This document shows positions 1 to 7,511 of a DNA stretch of 10,111 bases, one piece after another. A program made the translations under genes and the position numbers. Where the stretch lies: positions 1 through 10,111 of the forward strand of contig CADBLV010000057.1 of NCBI GenBank assembly GCA_902795555.1. The letters run 5' to 3'. The notes beneath the pieces were generated by a model, which ran no database searches, was not told the origin of the DNA, and was given only the letters and a program-made list of their open reading frames with translations. How positions within the stretch are numbered: position 1 is the first letter of the stretch; each line of letters opens with the position of its first letter. Source of the DNA: an uncultured Eubacteriales bacterium (GTDB lineage: Bacteria; Bacillota_A; Clostridia; Christensenellales; Aristaeellaceae).

Positions 1-2
1 AC

Positions 3-1985
3 GTGAGCGGACAAAGAGACCGGAGAAAGCTGGAGCACTGGCAGATTATCTCAATCTTCCTGGCGATCTATGACTTTCTTGCTATCTGCGCCGCTTATTT
101 TCTGGCCCTGTGGCTCCGTTTTGACGGGGTTTACAGCGAAATTCCCCGCGATTTTCTGGATCCTTATCTGGCTTTTATCCTGCCGTATGCTGCCGGCGCG
201 CTGGTGTGTTTTTACTTTCTCCGCATGTACAACAGCATGTGGCGGTTCTCCGGTTCGGCGGATTTTGTCCGGGTGTTCGGGGTTTCTTTCGTGGTTTCCC
301 TGCTCCATGCGGCGCTGATTACCGTCTGCTTCGGTCGCATGCCCGTTTCCTATTATGTTCTTGGGGCGGGCTTCCAGTTTGTCTTCCTGGCGATTCCGCG
401 CTTTGGCTTCCGTTTCGTCCAGCTTCTCCGCTCCCGCAGCGAGGTGGATCCGAATGCAAAGCGCATCATGCTGATCGGCGCCGGTTCCGCCGGCCAGCTG
501 ATTCTCCGGGATATCAATCAGGCCCGGGAGATTCACGATTCCGTGGTCTGCATCATTGATGACAATCCCAACAAATGGCAGCGATACCTGGACGGCGTTC
601 CGATCGTCGGCGGCCGGGAGGAAATCTTCCGGGCCGTGGAGCAATACCATGTCAATCAGATTTATCTGGCCATCCCCAGCGCCACAGCCCAGCAGAAGCG
701 GGACATCCTGGCAATCTGCAATGAGACGGACTGCGAGGTAAAGCAGCTCCCCGGCATGTATCAGCTGATGAACGGCGAAGTGACCGTGTCCGCCATGAAG
801 AATGTTTCCGTCGAGGATCTTCTGGGCCGGGAGCCGATTCGGGCGGACATGCGGGAGGTTTTCAGCCAGATAAACGGCCGGGTGGTCATGGTGACGGGAG
901 GCGGCGGGTCGATCGGGTCCGAACTGTGCCGTCAGATTGCCGCTCACGGCCCGAAGCTGCTGGTGATTGTTGATATCTATGAAAACAATGCCTACAGCAT
1001 CCAGCTGGAGCTGAAGGAAAGTTATCCGGATCTGCGCTTTGAGACGATCATCGCTTCCGTGCGGGACAGCCGGCGCATGTTCCAGCTCTTTGAAAAATAT
1101 CGTCCCCAGATTGTGTATCACGCGGCGGCCCACAAGCATGTCCCCCTGATGGAGGACAGCCCCTGTGAGTCCATCAAGAATAACGCCATCGGCACCTACA
1201 AAACCGCCTATGCCGCCATGGTGCACGGCTGCGAGCGCTTTGTCCTGATCTCCACCGACAAGGCCGTGAATCCGACCAATGTCATGGGTGCCTCCAAGCG
1301 CCTGTGCGAGATGGTGATTCAGTCCTTTGATGCAAAGATCAAGGCCGGAAAAGCGGCGGAGATTCCGCAGCTGTTCACGCACGGAGCTCGCCAGCAGGTG
1401 AACGGTGAAAAGATCGACTTTTCCGCCATCCGAACGGAGTTTGTAGCCGTTCGTTTCGGGAATGTTCTGGGCAGCAACGGATCGGTCATTCCGATCTTCC
1501 GCCGTCAGATAGAGCGGGGCGGCCCCGTAACCGTCACCCATCCGGACATCATCCGCTATTTTATGACCATTCCGGAGGCGGTCAGCCTGGTGATGCTGGC
1601 CGGAACCTACGCCAAAGGCGGAGAAATCTTCGTTCTGGACATGGGCAGCCCCGTGAAAATTGATACCCTGGCCCGGAACCTGATCAAGCTTTCCGGATTC
1701 AAGCCGGATGTAGATATCAAAATTGAGTATACCGGCCTTCGTCCCGGGGAAAAGCTGTATGAGGAAAAGCTCATGGCGGAGGAAGGCCTTCAGAAGACGG
1801 AGAACGACCTGATCCATATCGGGAATCCGATTCCCTTTGACGAAACCGCCTTCCTGGAAAACCTGAAAGGCCTGATGGAAGCGGCTTATGCGAACCGGGA
1901 GAATATCCGGGACCTGATTATGGCCATCGTTGACACCTATCATCCGGTTGATATGGGGAAAGAAGGACAGAGAGAGCAGCAATGA
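3..1985 (+). CDS. Membrane-bound UDP-HexNAc 4,6-dehydratase (PglF/WbpM/CapD family)
   Basis: Predicted to remove water across C4-C6 of a UDP-N-acetylhexosamine, giving the 4-keto-6-deoxy sugar that opens the route to 4-amino-4,6-dideoxy sugars. Four hydrophobic segments (about residues 16-38, 54-74, 89-110, 114-133) anchor it in the membrane. A first Rossmann-like domain follows with LIGAGSAG at 157-164. The catalytic short-chain dehydrogenase domain starts near 292, with TGGGGSIG at 298-305 binding NAD(P). The active-site stretch is STDK at 417-420, then Met428 and Lys432; Met where ordinary epimerases have Tyr is the WbpM/PglF hallmark. GLRPGEKLYEE lies at 578-588. A loop of about 30 residues (445-477) precedes TEFVAVRFGNVLGS, which I associate with clostridial versions. 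At 660 residues the length suits the large membrane-bound class. The start is GTG at base 3; only two upstream bases are visible, so the ribosome site is unseen and an earlier start is possible. The stop overlaps the next gene by ATGA. Exact substrate and C5 stereochemistry cannot be read from sequence. Confidence 0.93.
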   Translation: MSGQRDRRKLEHWQIISIFLAIYDFLAICAAYFLALWLRFDGVYSEIPRDFLDPYLAFILPYAAGALVCFYFLRMYNSMWRFSGSADFVRVFGVSFVVSLLHAALITVCFGRMPVSYYVLGAGFQFVFLAIPRFGFRFVQLLRSRSEVDPNAKRIMLIGAGSAGQLILRDINQAREIHDSVVCIIDDNPNKWQRYLDGVPIVGGREEIFRAVEQYHVNQIYLAIPSATAQQKRDILAICNETDCEVKQLPGMYQLMNGEVTVSAMKNVSVEDLLGREPIRADMREVFSQINGRVVMVTGGGGSIGSELCRQIAAHGPKLLVIVDIYENNAYSIQLELKESYPDLRFETIIASVRDSRRMFQLFEKYRPQIVYHAAAHKHVPLMEDSPCESIKNNAIGTYKTAYAAMVHGCERFVLISTDKAVNPTNVMGASKRLCEMVIQSFDAKIKAGKAAEIPQLFTHGARQQVNGEKIDFSAIRTEFVAVRFGNVLGSNGSVIPIFRRQIERGGPVTVTHPDIIRYFMTIPEAVSLVMLAGTYAKGGEIFVLDMGSPVKIDTLARNLIKLSGFKPDVDIKIEYTGLRPGEKLYEEKLMAEEGLQKTENDLIHIGNPIPFDETAFLENLKGLMEAAYANRENIRDLIMAIVDTYHPVDMGKEGQREQQ

Positions 1986-2974
1986 AAAAATTCGGACAAA
2001 TCCTGGCGAAGGATCTCTGGATCGTCCTGCTGGACATCCTGGCGGTGAATGCATCCTATTTTCTCGCGCTGATTATTCGCTTTTATGTCAATTTTGAATT
2101 CCGTCCTTCCGTCAGCTATTATCTGGCGGACTGGCTGCGATTCACCCCGTTTTATACGGTGCTGTGCATCCTGGTGTTCATCCTGTTCCGCCTCTACGGC
2201 GGCATGTGGCGCTATGCCGGCATCAACGACATGAACCGAATCATCGGCGCGAATGCGGTAACGGTGCTGATTCAGGTTTTCGGCACTCTGGCCATGCTGG
2301 GCTTCAAGCGGCGCATGCCCTTCACCTATTATGTCATCGGCGCCATTTTGCAGTTCTTCTTCATCGCCCTGATCCGCTTCGGTTATCGGATGCTTCTCGT
2401 GGAGAAAAAGCGGATCCGGGATCGAAAGACAGAATCCGTTCCCGCCCTGGTGGTCGGCGGCGGAGAGCTGGCCCGCAGGGCGATTCGCCATCTGGAGGAA
2501 ACCTCTTCCTATCGGGTTTCCGCCGTGGTGGACGAAGGCAGCGCCGGCAAAACGCTGGATGGCATTCCGGTAGTGGCGGAGCTGGACAAGGCGGCCGAAA
2601 ATGTGAAGGCGATTTTTCTCGCCGATCCCGGTCTGACGGAAGAACAGCGAAAGGAAATCCGCAAAACAGCGGAACGCCGGAAGCTGGATTGTCAGGATTA
2701 CACCGGATATCTGACCAACCTGGGAGGGCGTGTATCGCTCACCGCCCTGCTGGAGCTGGCGGAGGGCCCGGTAACGGTGACGCTGGACGGCCGGGAAACG
2801 GTCTATGCCAGCGGCGAGGAAGCCCTGCAGGTGCTTACAGGGCGTCATGAAGTGACGGCGCTGCGAAATCTGGCGGTGGATCTGGCCGCCTCGAAGGAGC
2901 AGGGTTATTCGGGATATGAGTCCTGGGCCAAACAGCATAAGGAAGAAACCGGCGAGGAAATCAGCTTTTTCTGA
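1982..2974 (+). CDS. Catalytic-domain-less paralogue of the upstream CapD/PglF-like dehydratase
   Basis: A 330-residue protein that aligns with the N-terminal half of the gene just upstream. Both share YFLAL..RF (residues 26-33 here), R-Y/L-GGMWRYAG-like (70-80), RMP..YYV.GA (111-121) and RFGYR (132-136). Four hydrophobic segments are visible (about 11-33, 54-70, 88-106, 113-138). A Rossmann-like domain follows, with VVGGGELAR at 157-165, where Ala164 replaces the third glycine of the upstream copy. The C-terminal dehydratase domain is absent: there is no second glycine motif and no STDK/Met/Lys site. About 70 charged residues after the linker (261-330) resemble nothing I recognise. The reading frame is open and clean and is joined to its neighbour by a 4-bp ATGA overlap, with AAGGA at 1963-1967 upstream, so this looks like a maintained gene and not decay. 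A partner or regulatory subunit of the dehydratase is an inference; catalysis is unlikely. Confidence 0.85.
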   Translation: MKKFGQILAKDLWIVLLDILAVNASYFLALIIRFYVNFEFRPSVSYYLADWLRFTPFYTVLCILVFILFRLYGGMWRYAGINDMNRIIGANAVTVLIQVFGTLAMLGFKRRMPFTYYVIGAILQFFFIALIRFGYRMLLVEKKRIRDRKTESVPALVVGGGELARRAIRHLEETSSYRVSAVVDEGSAGKTLDGIPVVAELDKAAENVKAIFLADPGLTEEQRKEIRKTAERRKLDCQDYTGYLTNLGGRVSLTALLELAEGPVTVTLDGRETVYASGEEALQVLTGRHEVTALRNLAVDLAASKEQGYSGYESWAKQHKEETGEEISFF

Positions 2975-3120
2975 GAAGGGTTCTGATCCCGTTCGCGTGA
3001 TGGGAGATCATGAGATTCTTCATTCGAACGAAAAGCCCCTCGCACATTCATCGCTTATATACAGGGAAGAATGAATCAGGCCGAACCGATCGGATCGGAT
3101 TCATCTGAAGAGGAAGAAAA
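2975..3120 (+). promoter_or_regulatory. 146-bp intergenic region, possible internal promoter/leader
   Basis: This is the largest gap in the window. TATATA at 3056-3061 resembles a -10 box, but I see no convincing -35 element 17 bases upstream (the bases there read AAGCCC). An imperfect inverted repeat TGATCCC (2984-2990) / GGGAGATCA (3002-3010) lies just after the preceding stop, without a U-tract, so it is not a convincing terminator. The region may carry a second transcription start for the aminotransferase-to-Wzy block, or may simply be a leader inside one long operon. Confidence 0.25.
3071..3104 (+). repeat. Inverted repeat overlapping the leader ahead of the aminotransferase
   Basis: ATGAATC at 3071-3077 is the exact reverse complement of GATTCAT at 3098-3104, with a 20-base loop. 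The loop contains a smaller inverted repeat, CGATC-G-GATCG (3087-3097 region), including CCGATCGG. The left arm covers the ATG of a 17-codon mini-ORF and the right arm ends a few bases before the ribosome site of the downstream gene. A 7-bp stem with a 20-base loop is only moderately stable; a role in translation control is speculative. Confidence 0.35.
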
Positions 3121-3124
3121 GTGA
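3071..3124 (+). other. 17-codon mini-ORF coupled to the downstream GTG start
   Basis: ATG at 3071 opens a frame reading MNQAEPIGSDSSEEEEK and stops at TGA 3122-3124. The stop overlaps the GTG start of the aminotransferase as GTGA, the same 4-base layout as the ATGA overlaps elsewhere in this operon. AGGGA at 3063-3067 could serve as its ribosome site. The Glu run arises because the purine-rich ribosome site of the next gene (GAAGAGGAAG) is read as codons, so the peptide itself may have no function. It could be a leader for translational coupling, or chance. Confidence 0.25.
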
Positions 3125-4422
3125 TAACAGATTTTTTAAAGGATCCGCGTTTCAAAGGGATTGAGCCTTTTGAATCCCGCGTCTGGCTGTCCAGCCCCAC
3201 CATGCATGGGGAGGAGCAGCGCTGGGTGGACGATGCGATTCTGACCAACTGGGTTTCAACCGTGGGAAAGAACATTGACGCGGTGGAAAAGGAATGTGCG
3301 GAAAAGATCGGCTGCCGCTATGCGGTGGGGCTTTCCGCCGGCACGGCCGCGTTGCACCTGTCCGTCCGTCTGGCCGGGGAGCGGCTCTACGGTCCGGCTC
3401 CGGCGAATGAAGGTGTCCTTCGGGGGCATAAGGTCTTCTGTTCTGACTGCACCTTTGACGCCACCGTGAACCCCGTCGCCTATGAAAACGGTGAAGCAGT
3501 CTTTATTGACACGGAACTGGATTCCTGGAACATGAGCCCGGAGGCGCTGGAAAAGGCCTTTGCGATTTATCCGGACGTGAAACTGATCGTCCTGGCCCAT
3601 CTTTACGGCACTCCCGGCAAATGTGATGAGCTTCGGGCGATCGCGGATCGCCACGGCGCCCTGATCGTGGAGGACGCCGCGGAAAGTTTCGGTTCAACCT
3701 ATAAGGGGATCCAGACCGGCCGCTTCGGTGATTACGCGATCATCTCTTTTAACGGCAACAAGATCATTACCGGTTCTGCCGGCGGCATGTTCCTGACCGA
3801 TTCGGAGGAGGATGCCCACAAGGTTCGCAAATGGTCTACCCAGTCCCGGGAAGACGCTCCCTGGTATCAGCATGAGGAACTGGGATATAATTACCGCATG
3901 AGCAACATCGTTGCCGGGGTGATCCGCGGACAGCTGCCCTATCTGGAAACCCATATTGATCAGAAGCGGGCAATCTATCTGCGATATCGGGAAGGATTGA
4001 AGGATCTCCCGGTTTCCATGAATCCCATTCCGGATTACGCAAAGCCCAATTACTGGCTTTCATGCCTGCGGATCCATCCGGAGGCCCTTTGCGATCAGGT
4101 TCGGGGGGAGCATCACGCGCTCTATCAAACGGAAGCGGGCAAAAGCTGCCCCACGGAAATCCTGGCCGCGCTGGCTGCCTTCAAGGCGGAGGGTCGGCCG
4201 ATCTGGAAACCCATGCATCTCCAGCCGATCTATCGCAACAATCCCTTTGTCACCGTCCAGGGCATCGGGCGGGGGCGTTCCAATGCATATATCCGGGAGG
4301 GCACTGCTCTGGATCAGGGGAAAACCCTTTTTCACGACGGGCTCTGTCTGCCCAGCGACAATAAGATGACTCCGGCCCAGCAGGATCGGATCATCGATAT
4401 TATTCACCGGTGTTTCCTATGA
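3121..4422 (+). CDS. DegT/DnrJ/EryC1-family PLP-dependent sugar aminotransferase
   Basis: Predicted to transfer an amino group, usually from glutamate, onto the 4-keto-6-deoxy nucleotide sugar made by the dehydratase at the start of the window, giving a UDP-4-amino-4,6-dideoxy sugar (PglE-type step). Visible family signatures are GLSAGTAALHL (70-80), the Asp that holds the PLP pyridine nitrogen in VEDAAES (183-189, Asp185), and the Schiff-base lysine in SFNGNKIIT (209-217, Lys214). GYNYRMSNI at 255-263 and RGRSNAYIREGTALDQG near 384-400 are also typical. At 433 residues it is longer than the usual ~370-390, with extra sequence around 84-103 and 321-350. The start is GTG at 3121, preceded by AGAGGAAG (3109-3116); no better upstream in-frame start is seen. 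The stop overlaps the next gene by ATGA. The PglE-type role comes from the neighbouring dehydratase; exact regiochemistry is inferred. Confidence 0.9.
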   Translation: MITDFLKDPRFKGIEPFESRVWLSSPTMHGEEQRWVDDAILTNWVSTVGKNIDAVEKECAEKIGCRYAVGLSAGTAALHLSVRLAGERLYGPAPANEGVLRGHKVFCSDCTFDATVNPVAYENGEAVFIDTELDSWNMSPEALEKAFAIYPDVKLIVLAHLYGTPGKCDELRAIADRHGALIVEDAAESFGSTYKGIQTGRFGDYAIISFNGNKIITGSAGGMFLTDSEEDAHKVRKWSTQSREDAPWYQHEELGYNYRMSNIVAGVIRGQLPYLETHIDQKRAIYLRYREGLKDLPVSMNPIPDYAKPNYWLSCLRIHPEALCDQVRGEHHALYQTEAGKSCPTEILAALAAFKAEGRPIWKPMHLQPIYRNNPFVTVQGIGRGRSNAYIREGTALDQGKTLFHDGLCLPSDNKMTPAQQDRIIDIIHRCFL

Positions 4423-5567
4423 GTAAAAAAGCGCTGATCGTCGCCTCGGTGGCCACTTTCCTGGATTCTTTTGAAATCAGCGATATTCGCCTTCTGCAGG
4501 AAAAGGGATATGAAGTGCACTGCGCCTGCAATGCCGGGAGCGACTCCAATCAACAGGCTTCCAATCCCAATGAGCGTCTGCTGGCCAGCGGCGCGGTGAT
4601 TCATCAGGTGGATTTTGCCCGCAGCCCCCTGAGCACGACGAACTGGGCGGCTTACAAACAGCTGAATCGTCTGATGGCGGAGGAGCAATTCACCCTGGTG
4701 CATTGCCATACGCCTGTGGCGGGCATGCTGGCGCGTCAGGCAGCCCGGAAAAACCGTGTGCCGATCGTGATTTATACGGCCCACGGCTTTCATTTCTTCC
4801 ATGGCGCTCCGAAGAAAAACTGGATCCTTTTCTACCCCCTGGAGCAGGGCATGTCCCGCTGCACGGATGTACTGATCACGATCAATGACGAGGACTACAA
4901 CCGGGCGAAGCGCAGGAGCCACGCCCGCAGGGTGGAGCGGATTCACGGCGTCGGTGTGGACACAGGCCGCTTTGCAAGCTGCGAAGTGGATCGGGATCGG
5001 AAGCGGGCAGACCTCGGAATCCGGGAGGATGAAAAACTCCTTCTTTCCGTGGGCGATCTGGACAATGAAAAGCACCACATCACGATTCTTCAGGCCATGG
5101 AGACCCTTGCCCCCAAAGGATATCGCTATCTCATCGCCGGTGACGGCGAGCTGATGGAGTCTCATCGCGCCTTCATTCGGGAGCATCATCTGGAGGAAGC
5201 GGTTCAGCTGCTGGGATATCGGCATGATATTCCGGAGCTTCTGCGGGCGGCAGATCTGTATGTCTTTCCCTCTCTGCGGGAAGGACTTCCCGTGGCCCTG
5301 ATGGAGGCCGTGGCGGCCGGCAAACCGATCGCCTGTTCACCGATTCGGGGAAATGTGGATATCGTGGTGACGCCGGAAAGCTATTTTGATCCGACTTCGC
5401 CCGATGACGCGATTCGGGCCATCGAGGGGATTCTGTCCCTTCCGGAGAAGCAGAGGGAGCGGATGATTCAAACCAATCAGGAAAACCTGAAACGGTATGA
5501 TGTTTCGGAAGTCCGAAAGGAAATGACCGCGATTTATGAGGCCGCGGAGGAAAGGATGAAAGCATGA
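4419..5567 (+). CDS. GT4-family (GT-B fold) glycosyltransferase
   Basis: A cytoplasmic-face, retaining glycosyltransferase of 382 residues that adds a sugar from a nucleotide donor to the growing lipid-linked repeat unit. The N-terminal acceptor half includes FTLVHCHTPVAGMLAR (91-106) and YTAHGFHFFHGAPKKNWILF (119-138), close in style to PglA/EpsD/CapM-type enzymes. The C-terminal donor half shows VGDLDNEKHH (211-220), IAGDGEL (239-245), LLGYRHDIPELLRAADLYVFPS (264-285) and the GT4 EX7E pair Glu288/Glu296 in REGLPVALMEA. I chose ATG 4419 over GTG 4410 because it gives the ATGA coupling seen elsewhere and the normal MSKKALIVAS start; neither has a clear ribosome site, which fits translation coupled to the upstream gene. 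Its stop overlaps the next gene by ATGA. Donor and acceptor cannot be told from sequence; an amino-sugar or HexNAc donor is a guess from similarity to PglA-like enzymes. Confidence 0.9.
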   Translation: MSKKALIVASVATFLDSFEISDIRLLQEKGYEVHCACNAGSDSNQQASNPNERLLASGAVIHQVDFARSPLSTTNWAAYKQLNRLMAEEQFTLVHCHTPVAGMLARQAARKNRVPIVIYTAHGFHFFHGAPKKNWILFYPLEQGMSRCTDVLITINDEDYNRAKRRSHARRVERIHGVGVDTGRFASCEVDRDRKRADLGIREDEKLLLSVGDLDNEKHHITILQAMETLAPKGYRYLIAGDGELMESHRAFIREHHLEEAVQLLGYRHDIPELLRAADLYVFPSLREGLPVALMEAVAAGKPIACSPIRGNVDIVVTPESYFDPTSPDDAIRAIEGILSLPEKQRERMIQTNQENLKRYDVSEVRKEMTAIYEAAEERMKA

Positions 5568-6226
5568 AGATTCTGGCGGTAGGCGCTCATCTTGATGATA
5601 TCGAAATTGCTTGCGGAGGCACCCTGGCCAAAGCCATCGAAAACGGCCATCAGGTGAAGGTGCTCATCATGAGCAAATCCGGCTACACCAACAAGGAAGG
5701 TCAGATGCAGCGCTCGGACGAGGTGGCTGTGGCGGAGGGCACCAACGCCCTTCATGCGCTGGGGATTCAGGATATCGAGATTCTGGATTTCCCCACCAAG
5801 GACATTCCCTGGCGGTCCGATGTGGTGAATGCTATTGATGTCAGCATCGCCGCTTACGATCCGGATGTCATTTTCACCCATCATCCCTTTGACACCCATC
5901 AGGCCCACGCCGGTGTCAGTAATGCCACCGTGGCTGCGGCCCGACGCCGGAATACGGTGTTTTTCTATGAGCCGATCACGCCCAGCGGCCGTTCCTACGT
6001 GGCCTTTCGTCCCCAGCTGTATGTGGACATCGGCCAGACGATTGAGAAAAAGCTGACCTCCCTTCGGGAGCATAAGTCCGAATACAACAAATTCGGCGCT
6101 GAGGATTGGATCGAAGGCGTTTATGCGCGCTGCGGCTTCCGGGGCTATGAAATCGGAAAGAAATATGCCGAGGCCTTTGAGGTTCTGCGCATTGAAATGG
6201 GCTTCGGAAAGATGACGGAGCTGTAA
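5564..6226 (+). CDS. PIG-L/LmbE-family N-acetyl-sugar deacetylase
   Basis: Predicted metal-dependent hydrolase that removes an acetyl (or other acyl) group from an N-acylated sugar, leaving a free amine. The N-terminal zinc motif is AHLDDIEIACGGT (8-20); the family consensus is AHPDDxE, so Pro is replaced by Leu10 while His9, Asp11, Asp12 and Glu14 are kept. The second metal-binding segment reads FTHHPFDTHQAHAGVS (104-119), supplying further His ligands. The 220-residue length is normal for the bacterial family, and with no signal peptide or membrane span it should act in the cytosol on a nucleotide sugar or inner-leaflet lipid-linked sugar. AAGGA at 5552-5556 sits 7 bases before the ATG, and the start overlaps the glycosyltransferase stop by 4 bp. 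Placement between the glycosyltransferase and the decarboxylase/ligase pair suggests it prepares an amine for further modification (inference). Confidence 0.9.
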   Translation: MKILAVGAHLDDIEIACGGTLAKAIENGHQVKVLIMSKSGYTNKEGQMQRSDEVAVAEGTNALHALGIQDIEILDFPTKDIPWRSDVVNAIDVSIAAYDPDVIFTHHPFDTHQAHAGVSNATVAAARRRNTVFFYEPITPSGRSYVAFRPQLYVDIGQTIEKKLTSLREHKSEYNKFGAEDWIEGVYARCGFRGYEIGKKYAEAFEVLRIEMGFGKMTEL

Positions 6227-6233
6227 TCTTCCC

Positions 6234-7511
6234 ATGCTGAATCATTCTGAAATCCAGGCTCTGGAGCGTGCTTACGGCTCCCCGCTCTATCTTTTTGATG
6301 AGGAAGCCTTCCTTGAAAACGCTGCCCGCTTTGTGGGCGCCATGCGGGATCGTTATCCGAAATATCGCCTCTCCTATTCCTTTAAGACGAATTACACCCC
6401 CTATGTCTGCGGCCTGATCCGGAATCTGGACGGGGATGCGGAAGTGGTTTCCGCGATGGAATATGAGCTGGCCCGTCGGGTCGGCTTCCCGCCGGAGCGG
6501 ATCATCTTCAATGGGCCGGACAAGATGGGAGAGCCGAGTCTCACGCAGTTGTGTGAGGATCGGACGGAAACCTCCGCGCTGGCCTGTGCCTTGCTGGGCG
6601 GCAGCCTGGTGAATGCCGACCATCTGGAAGAAGTGGCGTTCATAGCGGATTTCGCCCGCCGTCATCCCGATCATTCATTCCGCATCGGGCTTCGGGTCAA
6701 TCTGGATCTGGGCCAGTCTTTTGTTTCCCGCTTCGGCCTGGATCCGGCGGATTTGCCGGAGGCGATGACGCTGGCCGCCGGGGCGCCGAATCTGTCCGTC
6801 GTCGGCCTTCATTGCCACATCAGCCGATGCCGTGGCCTGGAAGCCTGGCGGAAGCGGACGGAAATCATGCTTTCCCTGGCGGACAGCCTGTTTGAGGCTC
6901 CTCCGGCTTATCTGGATCTGGGATCCGGCATGTTCGGAGATATGGCGCCGGAGCTGGCTGCCCAGTTCAGCGATATTCCTTCCTATAAAGAATATGCCGC
7001 GGTGACGGCGGCGCTTGTGGCGGAACACTATGCAGTCTGGCCGGAAGAAAAGCGTCCCGTGCTGTTCACCGAACCGGGCACCACCCTGATCAATCGCTAT
7101 GTCAGTCTCCTGGCCCGGGTGGACGCGGTGAAACAGGTCCGGGGAAAGCGCCTGGCAATCCTGAACTGCAGCGAGCACAACCTGGGCGAAACCTGCACGC
7201 TGAAACAACTTCCCCTGGAGGTGATTCCGGCCGGGATTCCGGCGGATCCGGCAGCGTCTCCGACCCCCGGAACCGATCTGGTGGGATATACCTGCCTGGA
7301 GCAGGATGTGATGTATCGGGATTATCCGGGTCCGTTACATCCGGGCGACCGTGTGATCTTTGGCAATGTAGGCGGCTATTCCACGGTATACAAGCCACCC
7401 TTTATCCGTCCCAACTGCGCCATGATCGCTCTGAAGCCGGACGGCGCCACGGTGCTGATCAAACGCCGTGAAACCTTTGACGATATTTTCCGAACCTACA
7501 CTTTTGTCTGA
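6234..7511 (+). CDS. Fold-type III PLP decarboxylase, divergent diaminopimelate decarboxylase (LysA-like) relative
   Basis: A two-domain (TIM barrel plus beta domain) PLP enzyme of 425 residues, matching the LysA/ornithine decarboxylase superfamily in length and motif order. The PLP lysine is Lys51 in YSFKTNY (48-54). His193 lies in GLHCHIS (191-197), the glycine loop in LDLGSG (227-232), the phosphate-contacting segment in FTEPGTTL (278-285), the catalytic Cys region in GYTCLEQD (351-358, Cys354) and Tyr382 in GGYSTVY. Several positions differ from standard diaminopimelate decarboxylase: HIGS reads HISR, EPGR reads EPGT (the substrate-contacting Arg is lost) and CESGD reads CLEQD. The substrate is therefore probably not meso-diaminopimelate, and a role in surface-glycan decoration fits the neighbours better than lysine synthesis. 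It starts 7 bp after the deacetylase stop, with GGAG at 6217-6220 about 13 bases upstream. Family membership is firm; the substrate is unknown and loss of decarboxylation cannot be excluded. Confidence 0.87.
   Translation: MLNHSEIQALERAYGSPLYLFDEEAFLENAARFVGAMRDRYPKYRLSYSFKTNYTPYVCGLIRNLDGDAEVVSAMEYELARRVGFPPERIIFNGPDKMGEPSLTQLCEDRTETSALACALLGGSLVNADHLEEVAFIADFARRHPDHSFRIGLRVNLDLGQSFVSRFGLDPADLPEAMTLAAGAPNLSVVGLHCHISRCRGLEAWRKRTEIMLSLADSLFEAPPAYLDLGSGMFGDMAPELAAQFSDIPSYKEYAAVTAALVAEHYAVWPEEKRPVLFTEPGTTLINRYVSLLARVDAVKQVRGKRLAILNCSEHNLGETCTLKQLPLEVIPAGIPADPAASPTPGTDLVGYTCLEQDVMYRDYPGPLHPGDRVIFGNVGGYSTVYKPPFIRPNCAMIALKPDGATVLIKRRETFDDIFRTYTFV

Noticed and set aside
51..2054. Long open frame on the - strand opposite the dehydratase (667 codons)
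   Set aside because: It mirrors a strongly supported gene in a GC-rich region; its translation is rich in His/Gly/Arg/Gln without recognisable motifs, and no ribosome site or neighbour supports it. It is a codon-bias shadow.
1982..2974. Pseudogene or frameshifted remnant of a full dehydratase
   Set aside because: The frame is intact from a coupled start to a normal stop, and the 146 bases after it do not encode a dehydratase continuation in any frame I could see, so a genuine short protein is more likely.
2984..3010. Possible rho-independent terminator after the short dehydratase paralogue
   Set aside because: The inverted repeat is interrupted, the loop is long and no T-run follows.
4410..4418. 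Upstream GTG start for the GT4 glycosyltransferase
   Set aside because: It would add three residues (MFP) with no ribosome site; ATG at 4419 gives the 4-bp ATGA overlap used at other junctions in this operon.
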